Source: Aquimarina pacifica
GTDB lineage: Bacteria; Bacteroidota; Bacteroidia; Flavobacteriales; Flavobacteriaceae
Direction of reading: 5' to 3'
Length of the DNA stretch: 54,481 nt
Assembly (NCBI RefSeq): GCF_000520955.1
Contig: NZ_JACC01000034.1
Coordinates: forward strand, 1 to 54,481
Of the stretch, positions 44,315-52,778 are shown in pieces. The notes beneath the pieces were generated by a model. That model was not told the DNA's origin. It ran no database searches and saw only the letters and a list, made by a program, of their open reading frames with translations. Each line of letters begins with the position of its first letter. Position 1 is the first letter of the stretch. Made by a program: the position numbers and the translations under genes.

Positions 44315-47101
44315 TTAAGAGTTTGTCGATGATAATTCTTTGATAGCCTCTTCGATTTCTTTTAAGATTTGAAGATAAGAATCATCTAATTGACTAAAGT
44401 ATTGATGAAGGGTTTCATGCTTGTCTTTTTCAGTGCAAAAATTTTCAATTCTTTCTAAAATACTACTTTCATTTTGCAATCCAATAGTTCTAAAACTGGA
44501 CTTAAGCTTGTGGGCCAACCCCTTTGTTGTATTTAGATCAGATTCTGATATGGCTTTTTTTAGTTTCTCGTAATCTTTTGGGGTCTCTTCGATGAACATT
44601 TCAAGAACACTTTGAATAGTTTCTTTATCATTGTCAAAGGTCTTTCTTAAAAACGATAGGTCACAAAGTAGATTACTATTCGATATAAGGTTTATGTTAG
44701 AAGTATTATCAATAGGATATGCTTTATTAGAAAGGTTGTTTGTTAATTCTTTATCAAGTATCGATAGCAATAATTCTTCAAGGGCTTGTTCGCTTATTGG
44801 TTTCGTAAGATAAAAATTCATACCTGACTCAATTGCTTTCTTTTTTGATTCCGGGAAAACGTCTGCAGAGCACGCAATTATAGGTATTTGGTTAATGCTT
44901 AAGTTGCTTGATTTTCTAATTTCTAGAGCCGTCTCAGGTCCATCCATAACAGGCATATGCATATCCATAAGGATAAGGTTGTATGTATGATCTTTTAGTT
45001 TTTCTAATGCGATTTTTCCATTGTCGGCGGTATCAACTTCGATGTTCCAATTCGATAATAATTGTTGAATAAAGAATTGATTCATTTTATTATCCTCGAC
45101 CACTAATATTTTAACTCCAGATAAATTGTCTGTTTTTTTTATAGAAAGTGCATCTGTATTAATATCAACCGATTTAAAGTCACTTTTACTGTATTGAATA
45201 GAAAAATCAAAAGACGATCCTTTACCTAATTTGCTTTGAGCGTTAAGATTTCCTCCCTGAATTTCGATAAGCTGTTTAGATATTGATAGTCCAAGTCCAG
45301 TTCCTTCAATTTTATTTTTTCCTGGTTTGTGAACTTGATAAAAGCTTTCGAATATATTTATTAGTTTATCATCGGGAATACCAACACCCGTATCTTTTAC
45401 CAAAAAATTAATAGTGATATCTGTATCCTCAATTTTTTTGGCTACTACTTGTAAGGTTATTTTACCTGATTGAGTAAATTTTATGGCATTACCAATTAAG
45501 TTAATTAGAATTTGATTGAGCCTTAATTGATCTCCGACTATAAATTTCGGAATTACTGGGTCAATTTCAGTAATAAATTTTAAGCCTTTTTCTTCTGCTT
45601 TGATCTTAAAACCTCTCGAGATATTGTTTATTAATCTAAATATGTTGAAATCGGTATTATGAATTGTAAGTTTTCCTGCTTCAATTTTAGAGAAGTCTAG
45701 AATATCATTAATTAGTATTAATAGATTTTCTGCAGAGAACTGTATTCCGTTTAGATTATTTTTGTCAATTTCTGGATTACTAAAATCACTTTTTTGTAGA
45801 ATACCAGTTAACCCAAGAATAACATTTAGAGGAGTTCTAATTTCATGACTCATATTCGATAAGAATACCGATTTTGCTTTTGCAGATTTTTCAGCAATTA
45901 CTTTGGCTTCTCGAATTTCGTTATCTCTTGTTTTTCTATTTGTAATATCTCTAAAAAAGGCATTAAAGAGATAGTCTCCCTTAGATTTTATAGCAATAAT
46001 TGTAAGTTCGACATAAACAATTGAGCCGTTTCTTCTATTAACCGAAGTCTCTACTCTTTTATTGATTAAATCATCCTTACCATTGTTTATATAGTTGTTA
46101 AAACTTCTTTTGAGTTCTTCTCTAAGCTTTCTAGGAACCAAAGGGTAGATGCTATGACCAATAGTTTCTTCTCTTTGTAGTTCTAAGATTTGTTCAGCTT
46201 TATTATTCCAGTTCAGCACTATACCATCACTGTTGACTAGAATTATACCATCCATGGCCGTTTCTAGGATAGTAGTATTAAGGTGTTCACTATGTTTTAA
46301 TTCATCTTCTACCTTTTTTCTTCCAACAACTTCTTTAGTCAGTCGTTCATTTATTTCTTCTAAACTATAAAGTTGTTTTTGAAGCATCTTAAGCATCTGT
46401 TGCTTACTGGGGAAATTTATAAGATCTTTAGCCAGAATTTCTTCTGGTATTACATTTAATATAGTCGTGAATGAATCTAAAAGATGATATGACTGAAAGT
46501 GTTTTTTGTAAATGAGTAAATATATATTTGTTATTGCATTTATTCCTAGGCTGTCTTTAATTTTATTGAAAATTTCATTAGAGAAATCTAATAGCTTTTT
46601 TCGTTCTTTTATTAAGTCTATTTCTTGTGGTTTTGGGTCATCACTGAGATATTTTTTTATACTTATAACTTTAGGGTCATTGTTAACTCCCATAAGTTCG
46701 GATGATTTGTTTAAGACCTGAAATAAGAAAAACTTACAGATTAATAACTCTTGTTCGGGAAGTGAGGTAAATATTAGTCTAATGTTTTTGAATTCTTTTA
46801 TGAAAGGATACTTTTCTAAAAGTTCTGTTCTTATGGATTGAGCACTTAAGAAATTGATTTTATTTTTTTCTGTAATATGTTTTTCTACGTGCAGGTATAT
46901 TTCTGGAAGAGATTCTATTTTTTTAGTTCCAGGTAACTGTTTGAAATTTTTGATTTTTACTTTTAAATCTGAAGCATTTACGGGTATGTCAATTTTGTTC
47001 CATAAAAAGTCAATAAGATCAATAATTTCTTGTTCTTCTTGGGTCTCTACAGAAGGGACTTTGATAGGTTTTAATATTCTCTTAAACCAATTTCTACTCA
47101 T
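44315..47101 (-). CDS. Soluble hybrid sensor histidine kinase with receiver and Hpt domains
   Basis: A 928-residue phosphorelay protein with no membrane segment. Order: an unassigned helical N-terminal region (1-245), a coiled linker, a PAS domain at about 272-390, HisKA with phospho-His H419 in SNMSHEIRTP, HATPase with the N box NLIGNAIKF (about 534) and GTGLGLSISKQL (about 600-611), a receiver with phosphoacceptor D713 in LILMDMHMPVMDG, and a C-terminal Hpt with H864 in GLAHKLKSS. So phosphate could pass H419 to D713 to H864 and on to an unlinked regulator. It starts 7 bases after a small membrane protein that is its likely input partner. Confidence 0.93.
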   Translation of the reverse strand: MSRNWFKRILKPIKVPSVETQEEQEIIDLIDFLWNKIDIPVNASDLKVKIKNFKQLPGTKKIESLPEIYLHVEKHITEKNKINFLSAQSIRTELLEKYPFIKEFKNIRLIFTSLPEQELLICKFFLFQVLNKSSELMGVNNDPKVISIKKYLSDDPKPQEIDLIKERKKLLDFSNEIFNKIKDSLGINAITNIYLLIYKKHFQSYHLLDSFTTILNVIPEEILAKDLINFPSKQQMLKMLQKQLYSLEEINERLTKEVVGRKKVEDELKHSEHLNTTILETAMDGIILVNSDGIVLNWNNKAEQILELQREETIGHSIYPLVPRKLREELKRSFNNYINNGKDDLINKRVETSVNRRNGSIVYVELTIIAIKSKGDYLFNAFFRDITNRKTRDNEIREAKVIAEKSAKAKSVFLSNMSHEIRTPLNVILGLTGILQKSDFSNPEIDKNNLNGIQFSAENLLILINDILDFSKIEAGKLTIHNTDFNIFRLINNISRGFKIKAEEKGLKFITEIDPVIPKFIVGDQLRLNQILINLIGNAIKFTQSGKITLQVVAKKIEDTDITINFLVKDTGVGIPDDKLINIFESFYQVHKPGKNKIEGTGLGLSISKQLIEIQGGNLNAQSKLGKGSSFDFSIQYSKSDFKSVDINTDALSIKKTDNLSGVKILVVEDNKMNQFFIQQLLSNWNIEVDTADNGKIALEKLKDHTYNLILMDMHMPVMDGPETALEIRKSSNLSINQIPIIACSADVFPESKKKAIESGMNFYLTKPISEQALEELLLSILDKELTNNLSNKAYPIDNTSNINLISNSNLLCDLSFLRKTFDNDKETIQSVLEMFIEETPKDYEKLKKAISESDLNTTKGLAHKLKSSFRTIGLQNESSILERIENFCTEKDKHETLHQYFSQLDDSYLQILKEIEEAIKELSSTNS

Positions 47102-47108
47102 TAATGAT

Positions 47109-47513
47109 TCATATTTTACTGGCTTTGTATATTTTGTAAAACCCTATTGCTGACAATGCCCAGGTTAAAATTAGGGCGACAAACCATATATAGTTGCCTA
47201 TGGTATCTCCGAATAAAGTTTTGAATACGCTGTAATTAAAAATATGAGCAATTTGCATATGTAGATGCCCAAGAGCCATAACAACAAAACCCCATGCTAA
47301 AAGCGTCATTCCTGACCCAAATTTTCCTCCTTTTAGTCGAGTTGCAGTCAAAAAACTAAAAATAAGTGCTATTGCAAGAAAAGGCATTTCTAAAAGCCCA
47401 AAAATTTGTTCTGCATCAAATGTACTTTTATGAAGTGCACTGTGTTCCTGAGCGATTAGTATTTGACCACTAAAAAGCAATCCCAAAATAAGTGTAAAAA
47501 GGTTTTTTTTCAT
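47109..47513 (-). CDS. Small histidine-rich membrane protein in operon with the hybrid kinase
   Basis: A 134-residue membrane protein: cleavable signal peptide (FTLILGLLFSGQILIAQ), then three hydrophobic helices (FGLLEMPFLAIALIFSFLTA, MTLLAWGFVVMALGHLHMQI, YIWFVALILTWALSAIGFY). Histidines cluster near membrane boundaries (EHSALHK after the cleavage site; GHLHMQIAHIF in the second helix), which could bind heme or metal. No family recognised. The frame has a TTG two codons earlier, and the ATG at 47513 starts MKKNLF. The stop is 7 bases before the kinase ATG, so the pair is one unit. I infer that it is a membrane sensing or anchoring partner for the soluble kinase. Confidence 0.7.
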   Translation of the reverse strand: MKKNLFTLILGLLFSGQILIAQEHSALHKSTFDAEQIFGLLEMPFLAIALIFSFLTATRLKGGKFGSGMTLLAWGFVVMALGHLHMQIAHIFNYSVFKTLFGDTIGNYIWFVALILTWALSAIGFYKIYKASKI

Positions 47514-47623
47514 AACCAAATGAGTTTTGCTAAAAGTAATGAAAAAATACGGTATACAGGTGTTTTTTATAGGTAAAGTGCAGTTTTTGACGATAAAGTG
47601 TGGGTTTAAGGTTGGTTGGAAAT

Positions 47624-47656
47624 AAAAAATCCCGCTCTAATTGAGCGGGATTTTTT
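47624..47656 (-). terminator. Intrinsic terminator of thrS-infC-rpmI-rplT
   Basis: Fourteen-pair stem 47624-47637 with 47643-47656, loop TAATT, with A- and T-tracts on either side. It lies 33 bases past the rplT stop on the minus strand. Confidence 0.93.
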
Positions 47657-47688
47657 GTAAGTGAGATTGTATTATTTTTTAAATAATG

Positions 47689-48033
47689 TTATTTAACTTT
47701 TTCTACAATTGCTTGAAAAGCTTCTGGATTATTCATCGCTAAATCAGCAAGAACTTTTCTGTTAAGTTCAATGTTATTAGCTTTGATTTTACCCATAAAT
47801 TGAGAATAAGACATTCCGTATAATCTGGCACCCGCATTAATACGAGTAATCCATAATGCACGGAAAGTTCTCTTTTTATTTCTACGGTCTCTATACGAGT
47901 ATTGCATCGCTTTATCTACCGCATTTTTTGCTACTGTCCAAACGTTTTTACGTCTTCCGAAGTAACCTTTTGCTTGCTTAAGAACTTTTTTTCTTCTAGC
48001 TCTTTTTGCAACTGAATTTACTGATCTTGGCAT
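47689..48033 (-). CDS. rplT: 50S ribosomal protein L20
   Basis: Binds 23S rRNA early in large-subunit assembly and in many bacteria represses its own operon. Its 114 residues are the usual length. Seen: [64 protein letters not shown] and [20 protein letters not shown], all diagnostic. It is the last gene of thrS-infC-rpmI-rplT, with a strong terminator behind it. The 131-base gap before it is longer than usual for this operon and could carry a control structure. Confidence 0.99.
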   Translation of the reverse strand: MPRSVNSVAKRARRKKVLKQAKGYFGRRKNVWTVAKNAVDKAMQYSYRDRRNKKRTFRALWITRINAGARLYGMSYSQFMGKIKANNIELNRKVLADLAMNNPEAFQAIVEKVK

Positions 48034-48164
48034 TTCTTTAAATTTTTTAGTAGTAGGCGATACGATTTTGTATACTTAGTCAATCATTTTTTAATATAAA
48101 ATCTCAAAAAATATTTTGGCCTAACTCCTGGGTTTATAATAATTTTAACCTGATTAAAAAAGTC

Positions 48165-48362
48165 TTACTTTAAACGTAATTGTTCTTTAATACTATTTTC
48201 ATCGCTTTTGTGCACTAATGTTGAGTGCGTTAAAGCAAGCTTACGCTTTTTAGATTTTTTTGTCAAAATATGACTCTTAAATGCGTGCTTTCTTTTTAAT
48301 TTACCTGTACCTGTAAGCTTAAAACGCTTTTTAGCACTGGATTTTGTTTTCATTTTAGGCAT
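48165..48362 (-). CDS. rpmI: 50S ribosomal protein L35
   Basis: Small basic ribosomal protein of the large subunit, 65 residues as expected. The N-terminus [20 protein letters not shown] is diagnostic, followed by [21 protein letters not shown] and [14 protein letters not shown]. It is placed between infC and rplT as in most bacteria. The infC-rpmI gap is 62 bases and the rpmI-rplT gap 131 bases. Confidence 0.99.
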   Translation of the reverse strand: MPKMKTKSSAKKRFKLTGTGKLKRKHAFKSHILTKKSKKRKLALTHSTLVHKSDENSIKEQLRLK

Positions 48363-48424
48363 TGTATCCTTGTTTTAATTATCTCACTTATTTTTTTATA
48401 AATCCTTACTTAAAGAATTTACTT

Positions 48425-48976
48425 TTATTTTTTTGGAGCAATGAACATTATCATTCGCTTACCTTCAAGTTTTGGCATTTGTTCAACTTTACCATAGTCT
48501 TCTAGCTCTTGAGCCAGTCTAAGAAGTAAGATTTGTCCCTGATCTTTATATATGATAGAACGTCCTTTGAAAAATACATATGCCTTAAGTTTAGAGCCTT
48601 CACTCAAAAATTTGATAGCATGTTTTTTCTTAAACTCATAATCGTGCTCATCAGTATTAGGACCAAATCGTATTTCTTTAATCGTAACCTTAGTAGCCTT
48701 AGATTTTAAAGCTTTGTCTCTTTTCTTCTGTTCATAAAGGAATTTCTTATAATCCATTATTTTACAAACAGGAGGAATTGCCTTGGGAGAAATCTCCACA
48801 AGGTCTAGTTCTTGCTCTTCGGCGAGTGTCAGTGCTTTCTTAGTTGGATAAACACCAACTTCTACATTATCGCCAACAAGACGTACTTCATCAACCCTAA
48901 TTTTATGATTGATTCTGTGAGCATCTTCTTTGATTACTCTTAATGGTTTCTGAGACCTTCTTCTTCTTATTGCTAT
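48425..48976 (-). CDS. infC: Translation initiation factor IF-3, apparent AUA start
   Basis: Binds the 30S subunit, prevents premature 50S joining and checks start codons. The 184-codon frame is full length: N-terminal domain [30 protein letters not shown], linker [28 protein letters not shown], and the C-terminal domain [28 protein letters not shown] ending [14 protein letters not shown]. The first in-frame ATG or GTG is residue 60 (48799), deep in the conserved linker, and a TAA lies at 48980-48982. The start must therefore be non-AUG; ATA at 48976 ([13 protein letters not shown]) fits best, ATA at 48970 is the alternative. infC is known for rare AUU starts in E. coli that give autocontrol. 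thrS ends 33 bases upstream. Confidence 0.92.
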   Translation of the reverse strand: MAIRRRRSQKPLRVIKEDAHRINHKIRVDEVRLVGDNVEVGVYPTKKALTLAEEQELDLVEISPKAIPPVCKIMDYKKFLYEQKKRDKALKSKATKVTIKEIRFGPNTDEHDYEFKKKHAIKFLSEGSKLKAYVFFKGRSIIYKDQGQILLLRLAQELEDYGKVEQMPKLEGKRMIMFIAPKK

Positions 48977-49009
48977 GACTTAAAATTTTAAATTAAACTT
49001 AATTATTTT

Positions 49010-50953
49010 TTACCCGTTAAAAGGTTTTAATGTTTTATTAATTTCCTCTTTTATTATTTTTGAAAACTCTTCAATTGATACTGCACCTAAATCTTCACCT
49101 CCATGTTTCCGAACAGATATTGTATCATTTTGTTCTTCTTGCTCCCCTACGATTATAATGTAAGGAATTTTTTTCATTTCTGCCTCTCTTATTTTTTTAC
49201 CTATAGTTTCATTTCTATCATCGGCAAGGGCGCGAATTTCGTTATTTTCTAACAAATTTAAAACTTTTTCAGCGTATTTTTCATATTTCTCACTGATAGA
49301 GAGTATAATAACCTGCTCTGGCATCAACCATAACGGAAAATTACCTCCTGTATGCTCCAGCAATATAGCAATAAATCGTTCCATACTACCAAATGGAGCT
49401 CTATGAATCATAACAGGCCTGTGCATTTCGTTATCGCTACCTTTGTAAGTTAGGTCGAAACGTTCTGGTAGGTTGTAATCAACTTGTATCGTTCCTAGTT
49501 GCCAATTTCTACCAAGAGCATCTTTTACCATAAAATCAAGCTTAGGGCCATAAAAAGCAGCTTCACCACTTTCTATAACATAATTCAAACCTTTATCTTT
49601 GGCCGCATTAATAATGGCATTTTCGGCTTTGTCCCAATTATCAACATCCCCAATATATTTATCTGGATTATCCAAATCCCTTACAGAAACTTGTGCTGTG
49701 AAATCTTCAAATCCTAAAGATCCAAAAACATAAAGAACCAAATCGATTACCTTTTTGAATTCTTCATCCAATTGATCAGGAGTACAGAAAATATGCGCAT
49801 CATCTTGAGTAAATCCTCTTACTCTTGTTAAACCATGAAGTTCTCCGCTTTGCTCATATCTATATACGGTGCCAAATTCGGCATATCGTTTTGGTAAGTC
49901 CCTGTATGACCAAGGGCCACTATTATAAATCTCGCAATGATGCGGACAGTTCATAGGTTTTAGCAGGAATTCTTCTCCTTCTGCAGGAGTATTTATGGGT
50001 TGAAAACTATCCTCACCATATTTTGCATAATGACCAGAGGTTACATAGAGTTCCTTTTGCCCAATATGAGGAGTAACCACCATTTCATATCCCGCTTTTT
50101 TCTGTGCTTTTTTAAGGAATTGTTCTAGACGATCTCTCAAAGCGGCTCCTTTAGGGAGCCATAAAGGTAAACCTTGCCCTACTTTTTGTGAAAAGGTAAA
50201 AAATTGAAGTTCTTTACCAAGTTTTCTATGGTCACGTTTTTTAGCCTCTTCTAGGAGTGCTAAATATTCTTTTAGCTCTTTCTGCTTAGGAAAAGTGATT
50301 CCGTAAACTCGAGTAAGTTGTTTGCTGTTTTCATCACCTTTATGATAAGCACCTGCAACACTCATGATTTTCACGGCTTTTACAATACCAGTGTTAGGTA
50401 TATGTCCACCTCGGCAAAGATCTGTAAAAGTGTCATGGTCACAAAAAGTAATATCTCCATCTTCTAAGCCCTCTACAAGTTCAACTTTATATTCATTTGT
50501 GTTTTTATAATAAGACAAAGCATCAGCTTTACTCACAGAGCGCATTTTGAAATCGTGCTTTCCGCGTGCTATCTCTAGCATTTTATCCTCAATGGCCTTA
50601 AAGTCTTTTTCAGAGATTATCTTGTCGCCAAGATCAACATCATAATAAAACCCCCTGTCGATTGCAGGACCAACCCATAGTTTAACGCCTGGGTACAGTG
50701 TTTCTAGTGCTTGTGCAAGTATATGAGCAGAAGAATGCCAAAAAGCTTTTTTTCCTTCATCATCTTTCCATGTAAATAAAACTAAGTTACCATCCGTTGT
50801 TAATTCTGTCGATGCTTCTATTGTAGTGCCATTAAACTTTGCCGAAATAACATTTCGAGCAAATCCTTCACTAATATCTTTTGCTACATCCATAACAGTA
50901 ATACTATTATGGTATTCTCGAATCGAACCGTCAGGTAACGTGATTTTGATCAT
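49010..50953 (-). CDS. thrS: Threonyl-tRNA synthetase
   Basis: Charges tRNA-Thr. Full length, 647 residues. Order: TGS domain ([14 protein letters not shown] onward), editing domain with [17 protein letters not shown] and GGHIPNTG (HxxxH and C-x-x-x-H type site), class II catalytic core with [18 protein letters not shown] and [14 protein letters not shown], motif 3 [19 protein letters not shown], and the anticodon-binding domain. The longer frame begins at a TTG (50977) that lies in the promoter -7 box, and the ATG at 50953 is the true start. It heads the thrS-infC-rpmI-rplT operon and has the best promoter in the window. Confidence 0.98.
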   Translation of the reverse strand: MIKITLPDGSIREYHNSITVMDVAKDISEGFARNVISAKFNGTTIEASTELTTDGNLVLFTWKDDEGKKAFWHSSAHILAQALETLYPGVKLWVGPAIDRGFYYDVDLGDKIISEKDFKAIEDKMLEIARGKHDFKMRSVSKADALSYYKNTNEYKVELVEGLEDGDITFCDHDTFTDLCRGGHIPNTGIVKAVKIMSVAGAYHKGDENSKQLTRVYGITFPKQKELKEYLALLEEAKKRDHRKLGKELQFFTFSQKVGQGLPLWLPKGAALRDRLEQFLKKAQKKAGYEMVVTPHIGQKELYVTSGHYAKYGEDSFQPINTPAEGEEFLLKPMNCPHHCEIYNSGPWSYRDLPKRYAEFGTVYRYEQSGELHGLTRVRGFTQDDAHIFCTPDQLDEEFKKVIDLVLYVFGSLGFEDFTAQVSVRDLDNPDKYIGDVDNWDKAENAIINAAKDKGLNYVIESGEAAFYGPKLDFMVKDALGRNWQLGTIQVDYNLPERFDLTYKGSDNEMHRPVMIHRAPFGSMERFIAILLEHTGGNFPLWLMPEQVIILSISEKYEKYAEKVLNLLENNEIRALADDRNETIGKKIREAEMKKIPYIIIVGEQEEQNDTISVRKHGGEDLGAVSIEEFSKIIKEEINKTLKPFNG

Positions 50954-51291
50954 TGTTCTATAAATTATAAGACGCAAAGATAAGACGATAATAAAACTCC
51001 CGCAATAGTATTTGCTACATTTAATATATAACTTTCAATATGCGTACGGCTTGCCATTTATAGTTAAGAAAAGATACTTAATGTAAAGAGATAAAAGTCA
51101 AACTATTATGGTTTTTAGATTGGTTTTTTTAAGAGTTTGTATTGTTTTTGTGTCTTATTTGTTAAATAAAAGTCAATAAAAAAAAGGTTTTTAAACGAAT
51201 TCTAGAGTTTATGGAGCATATACTAGATAGTTTAGAAATTAATGATTGTAAACTCTAATTTAGACGATGTGTTAACAATATAAAGTATATA
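50954..51291 (-). other. Divergent intergenic region, thrS and DUF1800 genes
   Basis: A 338-base gap. Seen: the thrS promoter (50975-51005) and an AT-rich stretch toward the DUF1800 gene with no exact -7 box. No coding sequence or RNA gene seen. Confidence 0.5.
50975..51005 (-). promoter_or_regulatory. thrS promoter, -33 TTG and -7 TATCTTTG
   Basis: On the minus strand a TTG at 51003-51005, a 20-base spacer, then the exact -7 box TATCTTTG at 50975-50982 followed by C. The box ends 21 bases before the thrS ATG at 50953. This is the fullest match to the Bacteroidota consensus in the window. Confidence 0.75.
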
Positions 51292-52773
51292 ATGTCAGTC
51301 GTAATAACGTCAGTTTCTTGTAATGTATCGGATTTATCTGAGTACAGCCCTTCAAGTGTTATGCCTTGGGATAAGCAAAGGGTAAAACATGTGTATCGCC
51401 GAATAGGTTTTGGAGCAACACCCGCTATGATTGAGGAGGCATTGTCTAAGAATCCTTTAGACTTTGTAGATACTCTCATAGATGAAGCTGTTAATATGGG
51501 TACAGACCCTGCGCCAGAATGGGGGTATTGGGATTATACAGATTTTTTGAGTTTCTATGGTACTTCTTCTCAGGTTTCTTCCGCAACAGGAACTTTAAGG
51601 CATGAAATGTCCAGAACCTTTTGTAAAGATATGCGCAAAAATAATTTGAGAGATCGATTAACGATGTTCTGGTTTAATCATTTTATTGCAGTTAATTCTT
51701 CGCCTAGCTATACATATCAATTCTTTAATTTAAGACAAAGATATGCAATCGGAAATTTCAAGGAATTTACAAGTGAGGTAGGGTTGGCTAATGCAATGCT
51801 GTGGTATCTTGATGGTTTTTATAACAAAGCAGGGAGTCCTAACGAAAATTATTCTCGGGAGTTATTTGAGTTATTTACGCTCGGAGTAGATAATGGTTAT
51901 ACTCAACAGGATATAGTAGAGACAGCTAGAGCTTTGACCGGGTATAATTATAGGAGTCCACATTGGGGAGATGTTGTTTTTAGGGATAGGGATTTCGATG
52001 ATGGAGAGAAGACTATATTCGGTCTCACAGGAAATTGGGGCTATGATGACGTAATTAATATTTTATTTCAGGAAAAAGGAGATTTAATTGCCAAATTCAT
52101 TTGTGGCAAGTTTTATCAATATTTTGTCAATTTCGAAATAAATGATTCGATTGTTGATCAATTAGCGCAGACTTTTTTAGCAAATAACTTCGAAATAGAA
52201 CCTGTTTTGAGACAGCTTTTTAAAAGCAATCATTTTTTTGATGACTATAGTTTATCGACATTAATTAAAAGCCCTGTGGATTTAGTTATTGGTTTTCAAA
52301 AAGAATTAGAAATGGATTTTTCTGCTACCAATGAATACGATTTGGACGACGAAGCTTATAATGCACTTAATAATTTAGAACAAGTTTTGTTTATTCCTCC
52401 AAACGTTTCTGGGTGGGAAGAGGATGAATCTTGGTTAACTTCGGTTAGTTTTCCTGAAAGATGGTTGAGGATGGAGAGGATGTTGGAGTATCAAAGACAA
52501 GTAGATACAGAAGTTTTTAGGGCTTTTGCTTTAAATTTATTTGATGCCAATGCCGACGCAAGTTTTGTTGCAAAGGGAATTGTAAATCATTTTTTGTCAT
52601 ATGATTTGGTGCATGAATCGGAATACGATGAGGCTATAGCTGTTTTTAAAGATGGCGTTCCGGATAATTATTTTATAGATGGTACCTGGAACTTATATTA
52701 TCAAGAAGTGCCCAATCAGGTTTTGTCATTATTACTGCATGTTATTAAGATACCAGAATTTCAACTTAAGTAA
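51292..52773 (+). CDS. DUF1800 domain protein
   Basis: A 493-residue member of DUF1800, a widespread bacterial family of unknown function that is nearly always encoded next to a DUF1501 protein. Diagnostic segments: KQRVKHVYRRIGFGATPAMIEEAL near residue 28, LRDRLTMFWFNHF, NENYSRELFELFTLGVDNGYTQQDIVETARALTGYNY, FICGKFYQYFV and a final VPNQVLSLLLHVIKIPEFQLK. No usual signal peptide or lipobox at the chosen ATG, so export is unclear. The next gene, DUF1501, begins 5 bases after the stop. Function unknown; the pair may act on secreted or envelope material. Confidence 0.85.
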   Translation: MSVVITSVSCNVSDLSEYSPSSVMPWDKQRVKHVYRRIGFGATPAMIEEALSKNPLDFVDTLIDEAVNMGTDPAPEWGYWDYTDFLSFYGTSSQVSSATGTLRHEMSRTFCKDMRKNNLRDRLTMFWFNHFIAVNSSPSYTYQFFNLRQRYAIGNFKEFTSEVGLANAMLWYLDGFYNKAGSPNENYSRELFELFTLGVDNGYTQQDIVETARALTGYNYRSPHWGDVVFRDRDFDDGEKTIFGLTGNWGYDDVINILFQEKGDLIAKFICGKFYQYFVNFEINDSIVDQLAQTFLANNFEIEPVLRQLFKSNHFFDDYSLSTLIKSPVDLVIGFQKELEMDFSATNEYDLDDEAYNALNNLEQVLFIPPNVSGWEEDESWLTSVSFPERWLRMERMLEYQRQVDTEVFRAFALNLFDANADASFVAKGIVNHFLSYDLVHESEYDEAIAVFKDGVPDNYFIDGTWNLYYQEVPNQVLSLLLHVIKIPEFQLK

Positions 52774-52778
52774 AAAAA

